Origin: Methylocaldum szegediense
Lineage (GTDB): Bacteria; Pseudomonadota; Gammaproteobacteria; Methylococcales; Methylococcaceae
Direction: 5' to 3'
Length of the DNA: 64,000 nt
Assembly: GCF_949769195.1 (NCBI RefSeq)
Contig: NZ_OX458333.1
Location: forward strand, 2,790,001-2,854,000
The position numbers were made by a program, and so were the translations under genes. The notes under the pieces were generated by a model. It searched no databases, had not been told where the DNA came from, and worked only from the letters and a program-made list of their open reading frames with translations. This document shows positions 56,711 to 64,000 of the stretch, one piece after another (positions within the stretch are counted from its first letter, which is position 1; every line of letters begins with the position of its first letter).

Positions 56711-56748
56711 GTTATTCGATAGCGATCAAGGGAGGATTTACGCGATGA
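55750..56748 (+). CDS. IS481-family DDE transposase reading out of its element
   Basis: About 332 residues from ATG 55750 (GTG 55735 also possible). N-terminal helix-turn-helix: LSERALAQKHGISRTTVRKW. rve-type DDE core: PGFLHLDVKYLPAIDGEPRR (first Asp), IQKCLTDNGSEFTDRF (second Asp), PGRPQTNGLVERFNGRIEEV (Glu). The frame has no stop before the right end of the element at 56710. Translation continues through 12 flanking codons to a TGA at 56746-56748 that overlaps the ATG of the next gene. The last dozen residues are therefore host-derived. Confidence 0.93.
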   Translation: MQIRLHKNARTTPAVRQAIQASTLSERALAQKHGISRTTVRKWKHRSSVEDASHRPHTLRTTLTPAQEAIVVYLRQALLLPLDDLLAVTREFLNPAVSRSGLDRCLRRHGVASLKTLLPPTEKAKVKPFKAYEPGFLHLDVKYLPAIDGEPRRYLFVAIDRATRWVYVALKPNRTALSAKDFLKAVIQAAPFRIQKCLTDNGSEFTDRFLTRTRQPSGTHEFDRLCTEQGIEHRLIPPGRPQTNGLVERFNGRIEEVLQTHHFDSTADLDTTLHRYVELYNHHIPQKALGHLTPIQALKNWQLSHPHLFRKKVYDLAGLDSYSIAIKGGFTR

Positions 56749-58703
56749 ACAATCTACGATTATGGAAAGGGCTCGCATTCGCACTGGCGGGAATCGCTTT
56801 CGAGCCCATGGCGGCAAGCGAAGACTCGGCGGAACCAGCGCTGCCCGGCAACGACCAGATCAGAGCCGCTTTCGCCGAGCTGAAGGCAGGCGAAGGCGGC
56901 TACACACCGGCGCGCCCTGCCCGCGAGTATTGGGACGCGGCTCGCCGCCGTGTGACGGGGGACCCGCGCTGGGCAACCTGGTTGCAGCAACGGACCGACT
57001 GGCTCAACACCTGGATGGCCCAGCCTCGTGAAAGTGCTGACTGGATCGCCGGCTGGGTTCACGACTATGTCGATCCGAACACGGGCGTTCTCCTCAATTG
57101 GACTCCCGACCAGCCGATCCCGCCTGACGAACCGGGCTCTGAAAAGCTACGCGCGGCCTGGATCGCCCATAACCGGATCTACAACATCGATCGCGTGCTC
57201 GACGCCGCCCGGCTGTTCCGCCTGACCGGCGATAACCGCTACTTCGATTGGGCTGCTTCGCAGCTCGATTTCTACGCCGATGCCTACCACGGCTTCCCTT
57301 TGCAAACTTGGAACGGCCGCGCCCAATTGATGAATCAGAGCCTGGACGAAGCCACCCGAGCCCTGGTGTTGATCGAAACCGTCCGGCTGCTGAAACCCCA
57401 TGTTCCGGCGGCTCGCGTCAACCATTGGCGCGACGGATTGTTCCTGCCCCTCGCCGCCAACCTGATGGCCTCCTCGCGCGAGGTTCACAACATCGCCGTC
57501 TGGCATGCCGCGGCCGTAACCTTGATCGGACTCGAGTTCGACCAAACCGAGCTGATCGCTTTCGGCAAGCACTCACCTTTCGGTCTTCGCTCGCTCCTCG
57601 AGACCGGCGTGTCACCCGATTGGTTCTGGTACGAGCACTCCCTGTCTTATCAGGATTACGTGGTCCAAGCCATGGTAGAACTGCTGGTCGGCGCCTCGTT
57701 GCGCGGCCGCCTGGCCGACTTCGCCCGAGAACTCTGGATCACGCAAAATCTGATGATCGCCCCCATGACGGTGCGCTTTGCCGACGAAGACGCCCCCACC
57801 CTCAACGATTCGCCGCCCAACCGCAAGGCGCCGAATCGCCGGCTGTGGGCGGCCTCCCGCCGGGTGTTGCCGACCTGGATCGGGCTCAAAGAGGCCGAGA
57901 ACCAACTGAGCTGGGATAACCTGCTCGATCCGCCCAAGGCCGTCGACTCGGTGCCTCCTTTACCCGAGGCGGTATCGGGCCCTGTACCGGGCCTCGACGC
58001 GGTTCAAGTCGTGAAGAATGGCTGGCACGCCCTGCTGCGCTATGGCCAGAAAGCCCGCTTTCATGCCCAGCAGGAAGCTCTCACCTATGAACTCCAATAC
58101 GGCGATACCTGGATTCTCAGAGACGCCGGCACGGTCGGCTACGGCTCGCCGCTGCACAAAGACTATTTCAGCCGGGCGCCGGCGCACAACGTGCCGCTGG
58201 TCAACGGCGATGGGCAAACCCCATGGCCATCCGAGGGACAGCTCGACGAGATCGCTCCGGACGGCTCGTCCGCGACGGTGTCCCATCCGAGCTATCGTCC
58301 CGGGGTGACGGCAACGCGGCGTCTCGCTGTCGAAGGCGGCGAGTTTATCGACGAGGTCGGGGTGACCACCGGATCGGACACGCCGCAGGCGATCGGCGTG
58401 GTCCTGAACACGCCCTGTGCGGTGACCGCCGACAGTCCGTCTATCGTTGAAGGAGCGTCATTGCCTACCGCAACGGCTTTCCACTACTGGAAGGACTGGA
58501 CCGCCTATGCGGCGCCGGGCACTTGGAGCGGCACGCTCGACTGCGGTGGCCGCCAGTTTGCCCTCGACGTATCCGGACCTGCCATGCAGCGGGTGTATGT
58601 GGGAACCGTTCCCGATTCCGCTCAACCCTATACCCGCCGGGGGATCTATGTCGAAGGCATAGCGTCGGTGGCACAGTTCTATTTGGCTTTCCGCCCGCTG
58701 TGA
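56745..58703 (+). CDS. Secreted heparinase II/III-like (alginate lyase type) protein
   Basis: 652 residues with a signal peptide (LRLWKGLAFALAGIAFEPMA). The N-terminal alpha/alpha-toroid part shows NRIYNIDRVLDAARLFRLTG, REVHNIAVWHAAAVTLIG and WFWYEHSLSYQDYVVQAMVE. The C-terminal beta-sandwich includes DTWILRDAGTVGYGSPLHKD and FSRAPAHNVPLVNGDGQTPW, the heparinase II/III pattern with active-site His and Tyr. Likely a periplasmic or secreted polysaccharide lyase; the substrate is unknown. GGGAGG precedes the ATG. The IS481-type element ends 34 bp upstream, so the native promoter has been displaced. Confidence 0.8.
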   Translation: MNNLRLWKGLAFALAGIAFEPMAASEDSAEPALPGNDQIRAAFAELKAGEGGYTPARPAREYWDAARRRVTGDPRWATWLQQRTDWLNTWMAQPRESADWIAGWVHDYVDPNTGVLLNWTPDQPIPPDEPGSEKLRAAWIAHNRIYNIDRVLDAARLFRLTGDNRYFDWAASQLDFYADAYHGFPLQTWNGRAQLMNQSLDEATRALVLIETVRLLKPHVPAARVNHWRDGLFLPLAANLMASSREVHNIAVWHAAAVTLIGLEFDQTELIAFGKHSPFGLRSLLETGVSPDWFWYEHSLSYQDYVVQAMVELLVGASLRGRLADFARELWITQNLMIAPMTVRFADEDAPTLNDSPPNRKAPNRRLWAASRRVLPTWIGLKEAENQLSWDNLLDPPKAVDSVPPLPEAVSGPVPGLDAVQVVKNGWHALLRYGQKARFHAQQEALTYELQYGDTWILRDAGTVGYGSPLHKDYFSRAPAHNVPLVNGDGQTPWPSEGQLDEIAPDGSSATVSHPSYRPGVTATRRLAVEGGEFIDEVGVTTGSDTPQAIGVVLNTPCAVTADSPSIVEGASLPTATAFHYWKDWTAYAAPGTWSGTLDCGGRQFALDVSGPAMQRVYVGTVPDSAQPYTRRGIYVEGIASVAQFYLAFRPL

Positions 58704-58800
58704 TCAAAGCGAGCTGCGAATTCGTGCGGACCGGCATTGGCGCGGCTGCCGTGTGACAGCGCCGCGCCGGTCTCTCGAGCCTCACAAAGAGAACAGGATC

Positions 58801-59436
58801 TTATCCGATTCGGCTCAGATCGTGCCGTCGCTCCTCCGAAGCGGGTAGCAGCGCGTGTCCATGCAATTTCGCCGAGATACTAGCAAGAGCAGCCCCTAAA
58901 GCTTCGACGGCGGCGCGCTGTTTCGGGTTGGCCAAAGTACCGTCCGGCTGAAACGCTTCGTGAGCCCTGGCCACTGCCAACTGATCGGGCAGGACGATGA
59001 CACCCATATTTCCCAAAATCGCCCGCAAGTGGACCAGACCGCGGAGACCGCCGAAACCTCCCGGCGAAGCCGACAACAACGCGGCGGCCTTGTTCCGGAA
59101 CGGCGCCAGGCCATCCTCGCCGTCCACCGGACGGGAAACCCAGTCGATGGTATTCTTAAGGAGCGGCGTAATCGAGCTATTGTATTCAGGAGAAGCGATC
59201 AGAAGTCCATCGTGCGCCATCATCAATTCCCTGAATTTTCGAGCATTGGCGGGAATGCCGTCGCGCTCCTCCAAATCGCCGTCATAAATCGGCATCGGAT
59301 AGTCGCGCAAATCCGCCACGGTCACCTCGGCGCCGACCCGCTGAGCGCCCGCCGCTGCGATCCGGACCAGCATTTTGTTGTATGAGCGCTCCCGCGCACT
59401 GCCGGCGAAAGCAAGAATTTTCGGTCTGGTGTCCAT
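58801..59436 (-). CDS. NADPH-dependent FMN reductase family protein
   Basis: 211 residues. Flavodoxin-like fold: PKILAFAGSARERSYNKMLV with the FMN phosphate loop, LLIASPEYNSSITPLLKNTI and TIDWVSRPVDGE, LLSASPGGFGGLRGLVHLR. Matches the SsuE/chromate-reductase/azoreductase group (PF03358). Probably a cytoplasmic quinone or metal reductase. No close operon partner. Confidence 0.92.
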   Translation of the reverse strand: MDTRPKILAFAGSARERSYNKMLVRIAAAGAQRVGAEVTVADLRDYPMPIYDGDLEERDGIPANARKFRELMMAHDGLLIASPEYNSSITPLLKNTIDWVSRPVDGEDGLAPFRNKAAALLSASPGGFGGLRGLVHLRAILGNMGVIVLPDQLAVARAHEAFQPDGTLANPKQRAAVEALGAALASISAKLHGHALLPASEERRHDLSRIG

Positions 59437-59482
59437 GGCTATCTCCTCTAAACTTGGCTGGATACTATGCCCGCCTGTCGTT

Positions 59483-60898
59483 TTAAAGCTCTAATTGTAC
59501 CGGCTGGTGACGCTCGTCCCATGCTTTGGGATCGAACACTTGCCCGCCTTTGACGACGCGGAAGACGCGGCGCAAGTGCGTAATGTCGGCCAGCGGATCG
59601 GCGTCGAGCAACACAAAATCAGCGAGCTTACCTTTCTCTAAGGTCCCGAGTTCGGCACTTCGACCCATCACGCGAGCCCCGCCCCGTGTCGCGGCGGTCA
59701 AAATCTCTTGGGGCGACAGCCCTGCCTCGGCCATAAGCTCGAACTCCCGATGCAATGCCGGTCCGTGCAGAGTACCGATATTGCCGGCATCGGTCCCGGC
59801 AGCGATCGTGACGCCGCTTTGTTGTAAACGCTTCAAGTTCCAGAACACGGTTTCCCGCCCGAACCAGTGAAAGGCCCAAAGCCTTTTCCGGGCAGGCAGT
59901 CGAGCCAGGTCGCGAAAGGATGCAATCGCTTCGGGATCGCCGAGGCGGCGTTCGATATTGCTCAAGCGGACCTTCTGCCCCAAAACTTCCTGATAGCCTT
60001 CGTTGACCACCAACGTGGTCACGTACACCACGTTGCGATCTTTTAGGAGCTTGATAAAGGCGTCGTCTACCCGGCGGTCTTCGACGCTATGCGCGAGAAT
60101 GTCCGCACCCGCCTGCACCGCCAGGCGGGCGGTCTCCAGTTCGGTTGCGTGCACGATCACTCGCCTGCCGGCGGCATGGCTGGCTTCGACCGCGGCCTGC
60201 ACGACGGCGGTCTGCAACGCGAGGCTTCGACCGGGCAATGGAATGAACCAGATTTTGATGAGATCCGGCTTTCTCGCCAAGATTTCGCGAACCACGGCGC
60301 GGCTTTCCTCCGCAGAATTGACCTTGATCAGGGCCGGATCGTCGACTTTGAGCTCCTGCGGGAAATACGTCGCGATCAAAGGCCCGGTTACCGCGACGCG
60401 CGGCGCCCATTCGGTCTGCCTTGCGAGGTCACGCACGTCGAAGGTCCAGAACGGACCGCCGACATCGACCACTGAGGTCACACCGCTCGCGAGATACCGC
60501 GCCAGGGTCGCCGGAATCCGTTCCTTGATACTCGCGATTTCATCCGCATAGGGACGAACATCCCGCAGGTCGATCACGTCCGGGCGGGTATAGAGCCCAC
60601 CCGACTGAAAGAAGTGTATGTGCGCGTCGATCAAGCCGGGAACGATCCATTTGCCGCTCGCGTCGACCACGCGGGCATCGGAAGGAATCGGTATCTCGTC
60701 CCGGCTCCCCACCTCCACGATCCGCTCGTCCTGTACGAGAATCACCGCATCGGCGCGCGGTGCGCCGCCCGTTCCGTCGATCAAGGTACCACCGACAAAA
60801 GCCTTCATATCCGCTACCACCCATTTAGTGCACGCGAAGAGTGACAAAAAGATTGCCAATAGTCCGCGTGCACACACCAATCCTTGTCGTTTCATCAT
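59483..60898 (-). CDS. Exported metal-dependent amidohydrolase
   Basis: About 471 residues from tandem ATGs at 60898/60895 that open a signal peptide (KRQGLVCARGLLAIFLSLFA). A longer start is possible. Amidohydrolase-superfamily metal motifs: IVPGLIDAHIHFFQSGGLYT (H-x-H), RRVIVHATELETARLAVQAG (His), GADILAHSVEDRRVDDAFI (His) and TIAAGTDAGNIGTLHGPALH (Asp). Resembles imidazolonepropionase/Xaa-Pro dipeptidase-type secreted hydrolases. Substrate unknown. Confidence 0.88.
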   Translation of the reverse strand: MMKRQGLVCARGLLAIFLSLFACTKWVVADMKAFVGGTLIDGTGGAPRADAVILVQDERIVEVGSRDEIPIPSDARVVDASGKWIVPGLIDAHIHFFQSGGLYTRPDVIDLRDVRPYADEIASIKERIPATLARYLASGVTSVVDVGGPFWTFDVRDLARQTEWAPRVAVTGPLIATYFPQELKVDDPALIKVNSAEESRAVVREILARKPDLIKIWFIPLPGRSLALQTAVVQAAVEASHAAGRRVIVHATELETARLAVQAGADILAHSVEDRRVDDAFIKLLKDRNVVYVTTLVVNEGYQEVLGQKVRLSNIERRLGDPEAIASFRDLARLPARKRLWAFHWFGRETVFWNLKRLQQSGVTIAAGTDAGNIGTLHGPALHREFELMAEAGLSPQEILTAATRGGARVMGRSAELGTLEKGKLADFVLLDADPLADITHLRRVFRVVKGGQVFDPKAWDERHQPVQLEL

Positions 60899-61384
60899 CC
60901 AATTTATGTACCGATAAATCATCTCTTTCGACTGCGCCTCGAGGCATTCATTGCAGCGATCGATAGACCGGCACAAATAAGCAGCAAATGGCAGGGCAAA
61001 AAGCGGGACGAAGATGGTTTCCCGTCGAAGGGGGAAGAGCGCGCTTGGGTTCCTTTTCGGGCGACACCATCCGACGACTTACGATCACGGACCCAGATCT
61101 GAGATTCCCTCTGCTGGGGCCAGTCTGATTGATGAAACAAGCCTCTCATGAGCCCGATTCCGGGCTATGTCGAAAGAACGTTGTGTTCACATCGACAGGG
61201 ATGAGATCGTAGAAAAAGTGTTACGGTTTAAGGATCGACGTCGGCGGTTCTGGCTGGCGCAATCGTGCCCCTGGGCTTCATGAGGCAAGCTGGCGCAGTA
61301 CATTCTCGATACCGCTTCAGACGTAAACCCGACTGGGCTTCCGCGCTTCCCAAAAGGTTCCGCTTATAAACCCGGTCGGTTCAC
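60899..61384. other. 486-bp spacer upstream of the IS630-type element
   Basis: No recognisable gene. Open frames here are short and without motifs. It contains the amidohydrolase promoter region (minus strand) and ends at the CTAG where the IS630-type element begins. Confidence 0.6.
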
Positions 61385-61386
61385 TA

Positions 61387-62609
61387 GTACTGCATCAATC
61401 GTCGATTGCCGAGTCCAAGGAATGACGGTCCGGCGTTTCTGGCCGGATCCTTGGTTAGGAGACGAAGATGGCGAAAAAATATCGGGTGACGCTGACCTGT
61501 GAGGAGCGGCGCGAACTGGAAGGGTTGGTCAACAAGGGTAAGAGCGAAGCGCGAAAACTGGCCCATGCCCGGATTTTGTTACAGGCCGATGAAGCCGAGG
61601 GCGGACCTTGCCGCACCGATGACGAAATTGCTCGGGCGTTAAACGTCCACGTTCGTACGGTGGAACGGGTGCGGCAGCGGTTCGTGGAACAAGGTCTGCC
61701 GGCGGCCTTGGTGCCCAGGCCGAGCGAACGCGTGTATCCCCGGCGGCTGGATGGTGCCCAGGAAGCCCGGCTGATCGCGCTGGCTTGTTCGCCGCCGCCG
61801 GAGGGCAAGTCGCGCTGGACCTTGCGGCTCTTGGCTGAGCGTCTGGTCGAGCTGGAAATGGCTGAGACCGTCTCGTACGAAACGGTCCGGCGCGTGCTGA
61901 AAAAAACGAACTCAAACCGCACCTCTGCAAGCGGTGGGTCATTCCGCCGAAAGCCTCGGCCGAGTTTGTTGCGGCCATGGAGGATGTCCTAGAAGTTTAT
62001 CAGCGGCCGTACCGGAGCGAACGGCCGGTCGTCTGTTTGGACGAGACCTTTATCCAGCTGATCGGCGAGGTCCGAGAACCGCTGCCGAGGGAGCCGGGGC
62101 GGGTGGCACGTTATGACAGCGTCTATGTGCGGAACGGGGTGGCGAGTGTGTTCTTGGCCTTCGAGCCGCTGGCCGGGTGGCGTGACGTTCAGGTCACCGA
62201 TGGCCGGACCCGTCAGGACTTTGCCCAGGTTGTGCGAACCCTGCTGGAGGGGCGCTATCGGGAGGCAGATAAAATCGTGTTGGTGATGGATCAGCTAAAC
62301 ACCCATTCGACGGCGAGCCTCTATGAAGCTTTTGCGCCGGAGGAGGCTCGACGGCTCGCCGAGCGGCTGGAGATTCACCACACGCCGAAGCACGGGAGCT
62401 GGCTGGACATGGTGGAAATTGAACTCAGCGCTTTGGCCCGCGATCTGCCGGAGCGGATCGGCGAACGGGCCGACCGGGTCCGGCATGTCGCCGCCTGGGC
62501 GCAGCGCCGTAACCAAACCCAAGTGAAAGCCAACTGGCAATTCACCACGGCCGACGCGCGGATCAAACTCCGTAGGCTTTACCCCACGTTTGACGGGTGA
62601 CGGAGCACT
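61387..62609 (+). mobile_element. IS630-type insertion sequence
   Basis: TA dinucleotides flank both ends (61385-61386 and 62610-62611), each within CTAG, as expected for the TA duplication of IS630/Tc1 elements. Terminal sequences GTACTGCATCA (left) and GTGCTCCGTCA (inverted right) agree at 8 of 11 positions. The element carries one transposase gene in two overlapping frames. Confidence 0.82.
61468..62600 (+). CDS. IS630-family transposase in two frames (orfA 61468-61992, orfB 61977-62600)
   Basis: orfA has the HTH part: DDEIARALNVHVRTVERVRQ. orfB has the DDE core: VVCLDETFIQL (first Asp), KIVLVMDQLNTHS (second Asp), KHGSWLDMVEIELS (Glu). A run of seven A's at 61900-61906 lies where the protein must switch: in orfA it reads LKKT, but one frame back it reads KKNELKPHLCKRWVIPPKAS and runs straight into orfB. 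A -1 slip, or transcriptional slippage adding one A, would give one full transposase. This is used for regulation in several IS families; a plain inactivating deletion is the alternative. Confidence 0.87.
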
Positions 62610-62688
62610 AGTAACCTTGCCCAAAGTACGGACCGACTAGCGCGTATTCGATCAGGCGCACTCCACTCGGATTCAGAGGAGACTCACC

Positions 62689-63606
62689 ATGACGGAACCC
62701 GCTCTCATACGCGGACTCTGGTGCGCGACGCTGACACCACTCGGGCGCGACGGAAATGTCGACCACGCGAGACTCGCGTCGCACGTGCAGCGGCTACTGG
62801 CCAAGGGCGTCGACGGCGTCGTGCCGTTCGGTACAACCGGCGAAGGTCCTTCTTTCTCCGTCGCCGAGCGCTGCGAGGCTTTGGATGCGTTGTTGACCGC
62901 CGACGTCAGTCCGAACCGCCTGCTTGCCGCTACCGGTGCCGCCGCGTTCGCCGACACCCTCGCGCTGACGCGGCATGCGCTGGAATCCGGCTGTCCGCGC
63001 TGCTTAATCCTGCCACCGTTCTTCTGGAAACCTTTAACCGATGAGGCCTTGTTCCGCTACTACGCCAGCCTGATCGATGCCGTCGGCGACGCGCGCCTGC
63101 GCGTCTATCTGTACCATATCCCGCAGCTATCGGCCGCGCCGATCCGTCCCGAAGTCGTTGTTCGTCTCTCGACCAACTATCCTGGCATCATCGCCGGCGT
63201 GAAGGACAGCAGCGGCGATTTCGAACATACCGCCCAGCTGCTGGAGCGTGCACCCGAGCTTTCGATACTGGTTGGCCACGAGCCTCATCTGGTCAGGCTG
63301 ATGCGCGCGGGCGGTGCAGGGACGATTTGCGGCATCGCGAACCTTTTTCCAGAGCTGATCGCTGCTCTGCTCAAACCGGACACGACTGCTGACGACGAAT
63401 CCCGCGTCCGCACTTTCCTGGACATCGTCTTGCGTTATCCCTTCGTCCCTGCGTTCAAGGCGATCCGTGCTGCGCAGACCAGAGATTCCGCCTGGCTTGT
63501 ACCCCGGCCGCCATTATTGCCTCTTACCGACGACGAGAGGGCGACCCTAATTTCCGCACTTCGAAGCGCCGGCTTCGACATCACGCCGGAAGCGGAACGA
63601 TGGTGA
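62689..63606 (+). CDS. DapA/N-acetylneuraminate lyase family aldolase
   Basis: 305 residues with GAGGAG before the ATG. Class I aldolase barrel: GVVPFGTTGEGPSFSVAERC (G-T-T-G-E), RVYLYHIPQ with the catalytic Tyr, and GIIAGVKDSSGDFEHTAQLL with the Schiff-base Lys. Motifs fit the dihydrodipicolinate synthase superfamily. The YLYHIPQ variant (YN.P is typical of true DapA) suggests another 2-oxo acid substrate, so I give no dapA symbol. No operon partner. Confidence 0.88.
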   Translation: MTEPALIRGLWCATLTPLGRDGNVDHARLASHVQRLLAKGVDGVVPFGTTGEGPSFSVAERCEALDALLTADVSPNRLLAATGAAAFADTLALTRHALESGCPRCLILPPFFWKPLTDEALFRYYASLIDAVGDARLRVYLYHIPQLSAAPIRPEVVVRLSTNYPGIIAGVKDSSGDFEHTAQLLERAPELSILVGHEPHLVRLMRAGGAGTICGIANLFPELIAALLKPDTTADDESRVRTFLDIVLRYPFVPAFKAIRAAQTRDSAWLVPRPPLLPLTDDERATLISALRSAGFDITPEAERW

Positions 63607-63656
63607 CGCTCACGGCATCTGCATCGGCCGATTCTCGAACTTCCACTTATTCCGAC

Positions 63657-64000
63657 TTACGGAAAACGCCGCAGGCCAATAGCCCGTTGCCGACGAATGG
63701 TTTTGGCCTGGCTACGAGACACCGGCAAACGCACCCGCGCTTCCAGGCCGCCTTGTGGACGGTTGTGGAGGCTCAACGTTCCGCCCTGGGCAGCCAGCAG
63801 ATTCGCGGCGATCGAAAGGCCCAAACCGGTGCCACCGGTTTCCCGCGAGCGTGAGGTCTCCAAGCGAAAAAACGGTTGCATGACTTTTTCCAAATACTCT
63901 TCCGGAATACCGGGGCCCGAATCCGTTATCCTGATCAGCCAGTTGCCGCCGGAGCGCTTGAGACTGATATCCGCTTTTCCGCCGTATTTCACCGCGTTGT
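63657..64000 (-). CDS. Sensor histidine kinase, C-terminal part (5' end outside window)
   Basis: The frame is open to the window edge. It encodes the HATPase_c domain: N-box NAVKYGG, G1 DSGPGIPEEYLEKVMQPFFR (with F-box), and G2 RETGGTGLGLSIAANLLAAQ. About 114 residues are visible. It converges with the aldolase gene. The sensing region and the response regulator are outside the window. Confidence 0.92.
   Translation of the reverse strand, partial: NAVKYGGKADISLKRSGGNWLIRITDSGPGIPEEYLEKVMQPFFRLETSRSRETGGTGLGLSIAANLLAAQGGTLSLHNRPQGGLEARVRLPVSRSQAKTIRRQRAIGLRRFP

Noticed and set aside
58738-58769. Hairpin GGCGCGGCTG...CAGCGCCGCGCC after the heparinase-like gene
   Set aside because: The arms have a two-base bulge and no T-run follows; not enough for a terminator call.

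Overview
The window looks like chromosome from a GC-rich gammaproteobacterial methylotroph, probably a methanotroph of the Methylococcaceae. Two things suggest this. One is a large set of tetrahydromethanopterin (H4MPT)/methylofuran C1-transfer genes: fae, mch, mptG, fhcB, fhcA, fhcD, fhcC and several cofactor-biosynthesis genes. The other is a gammaproteobacterial housekeeping run: rplU-rpmA-obgE-proB, rpsT, murJ-ribF-ileS-lspA. No methane or methanol oxidation genes lie in the window, so the genus is inference.

Layout. 1-2 kb: end of kynureninase (carrying an in-frame palindromic repeat insertion) and kynurenine monooxygenase. 2-5.2 kb: repeat-rich spacer with a MITE-like element, a membrane protein of unknown function and a di-heme cytochrome c peroxidase-like protein. 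5.6-13.3 kb: a seven-gene MoxR-type operon (SpoIIM, DUF4129, DUF4350, MoxR, DUF58, BPSS1780-like, RDD). 13.5-16.9 kb: AcpA-type phosphoesterase divergent from an SGNH-like protein, a PepSY protein and a permease remnant. 16.9-20.6 kb: a TonB2-type energy transduction operon on the minus strand. 20.7-23.5 kb: a flippase-like membrane protein, a DUF3080 lipoprotein and a GlcG/HbpS protein. 23.7-27.4 kb: a tight four-gene cluster (GTP cyclohydrolase II-RibD reductase fusion, BchC-like dehydrogenase, cysteine-free PTPS homologue, methyltransferase). This is the best candidate here for an undescribed pathway.

27.4-33 kb: CAP protein, moaE/moaD, then a minus-strand operon with an MfnD-like ATP-grasp ligase, an MfnF-like protein, pabB and an MfnE-like kinase. 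Together these would supply parts of methylofuran and p-aminobenzoate for H4MPT. 33-39.3 kb: a HisA-like gene converges on fae at a strong bidirectional terminator. fae ends the minus-strand run mptG, ATP-grasp, mch, ATP-grasp, citG-like, fae. 39.5-45 kb: fhcB, a 620-bp spacer, then fhcA-fhcD-fhcC. Fae condenses formaldehyde with H4MPT, Mch makes formyl-H4MPT and the Fhc complex releases formate.

45-55 kb: ribosomal and cell-envelope housekeeping genes and ampD. 55.6-62.6 kb: an accessory zone with an intact IS481-type element (6-bp target duplication), a secreted heparinase II/III-like protein, an FMN reductase, an amidohydrolase and an IS630-type element whose transposase is split at an A7 tract. 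62.7-64 kb: a DapA-family aldolase and the end of a sensor histidine kinase. I saw no rRNA, tRNA or CRISPR array. All names rest on reading the sequence and on family knowledge; no database search was run.
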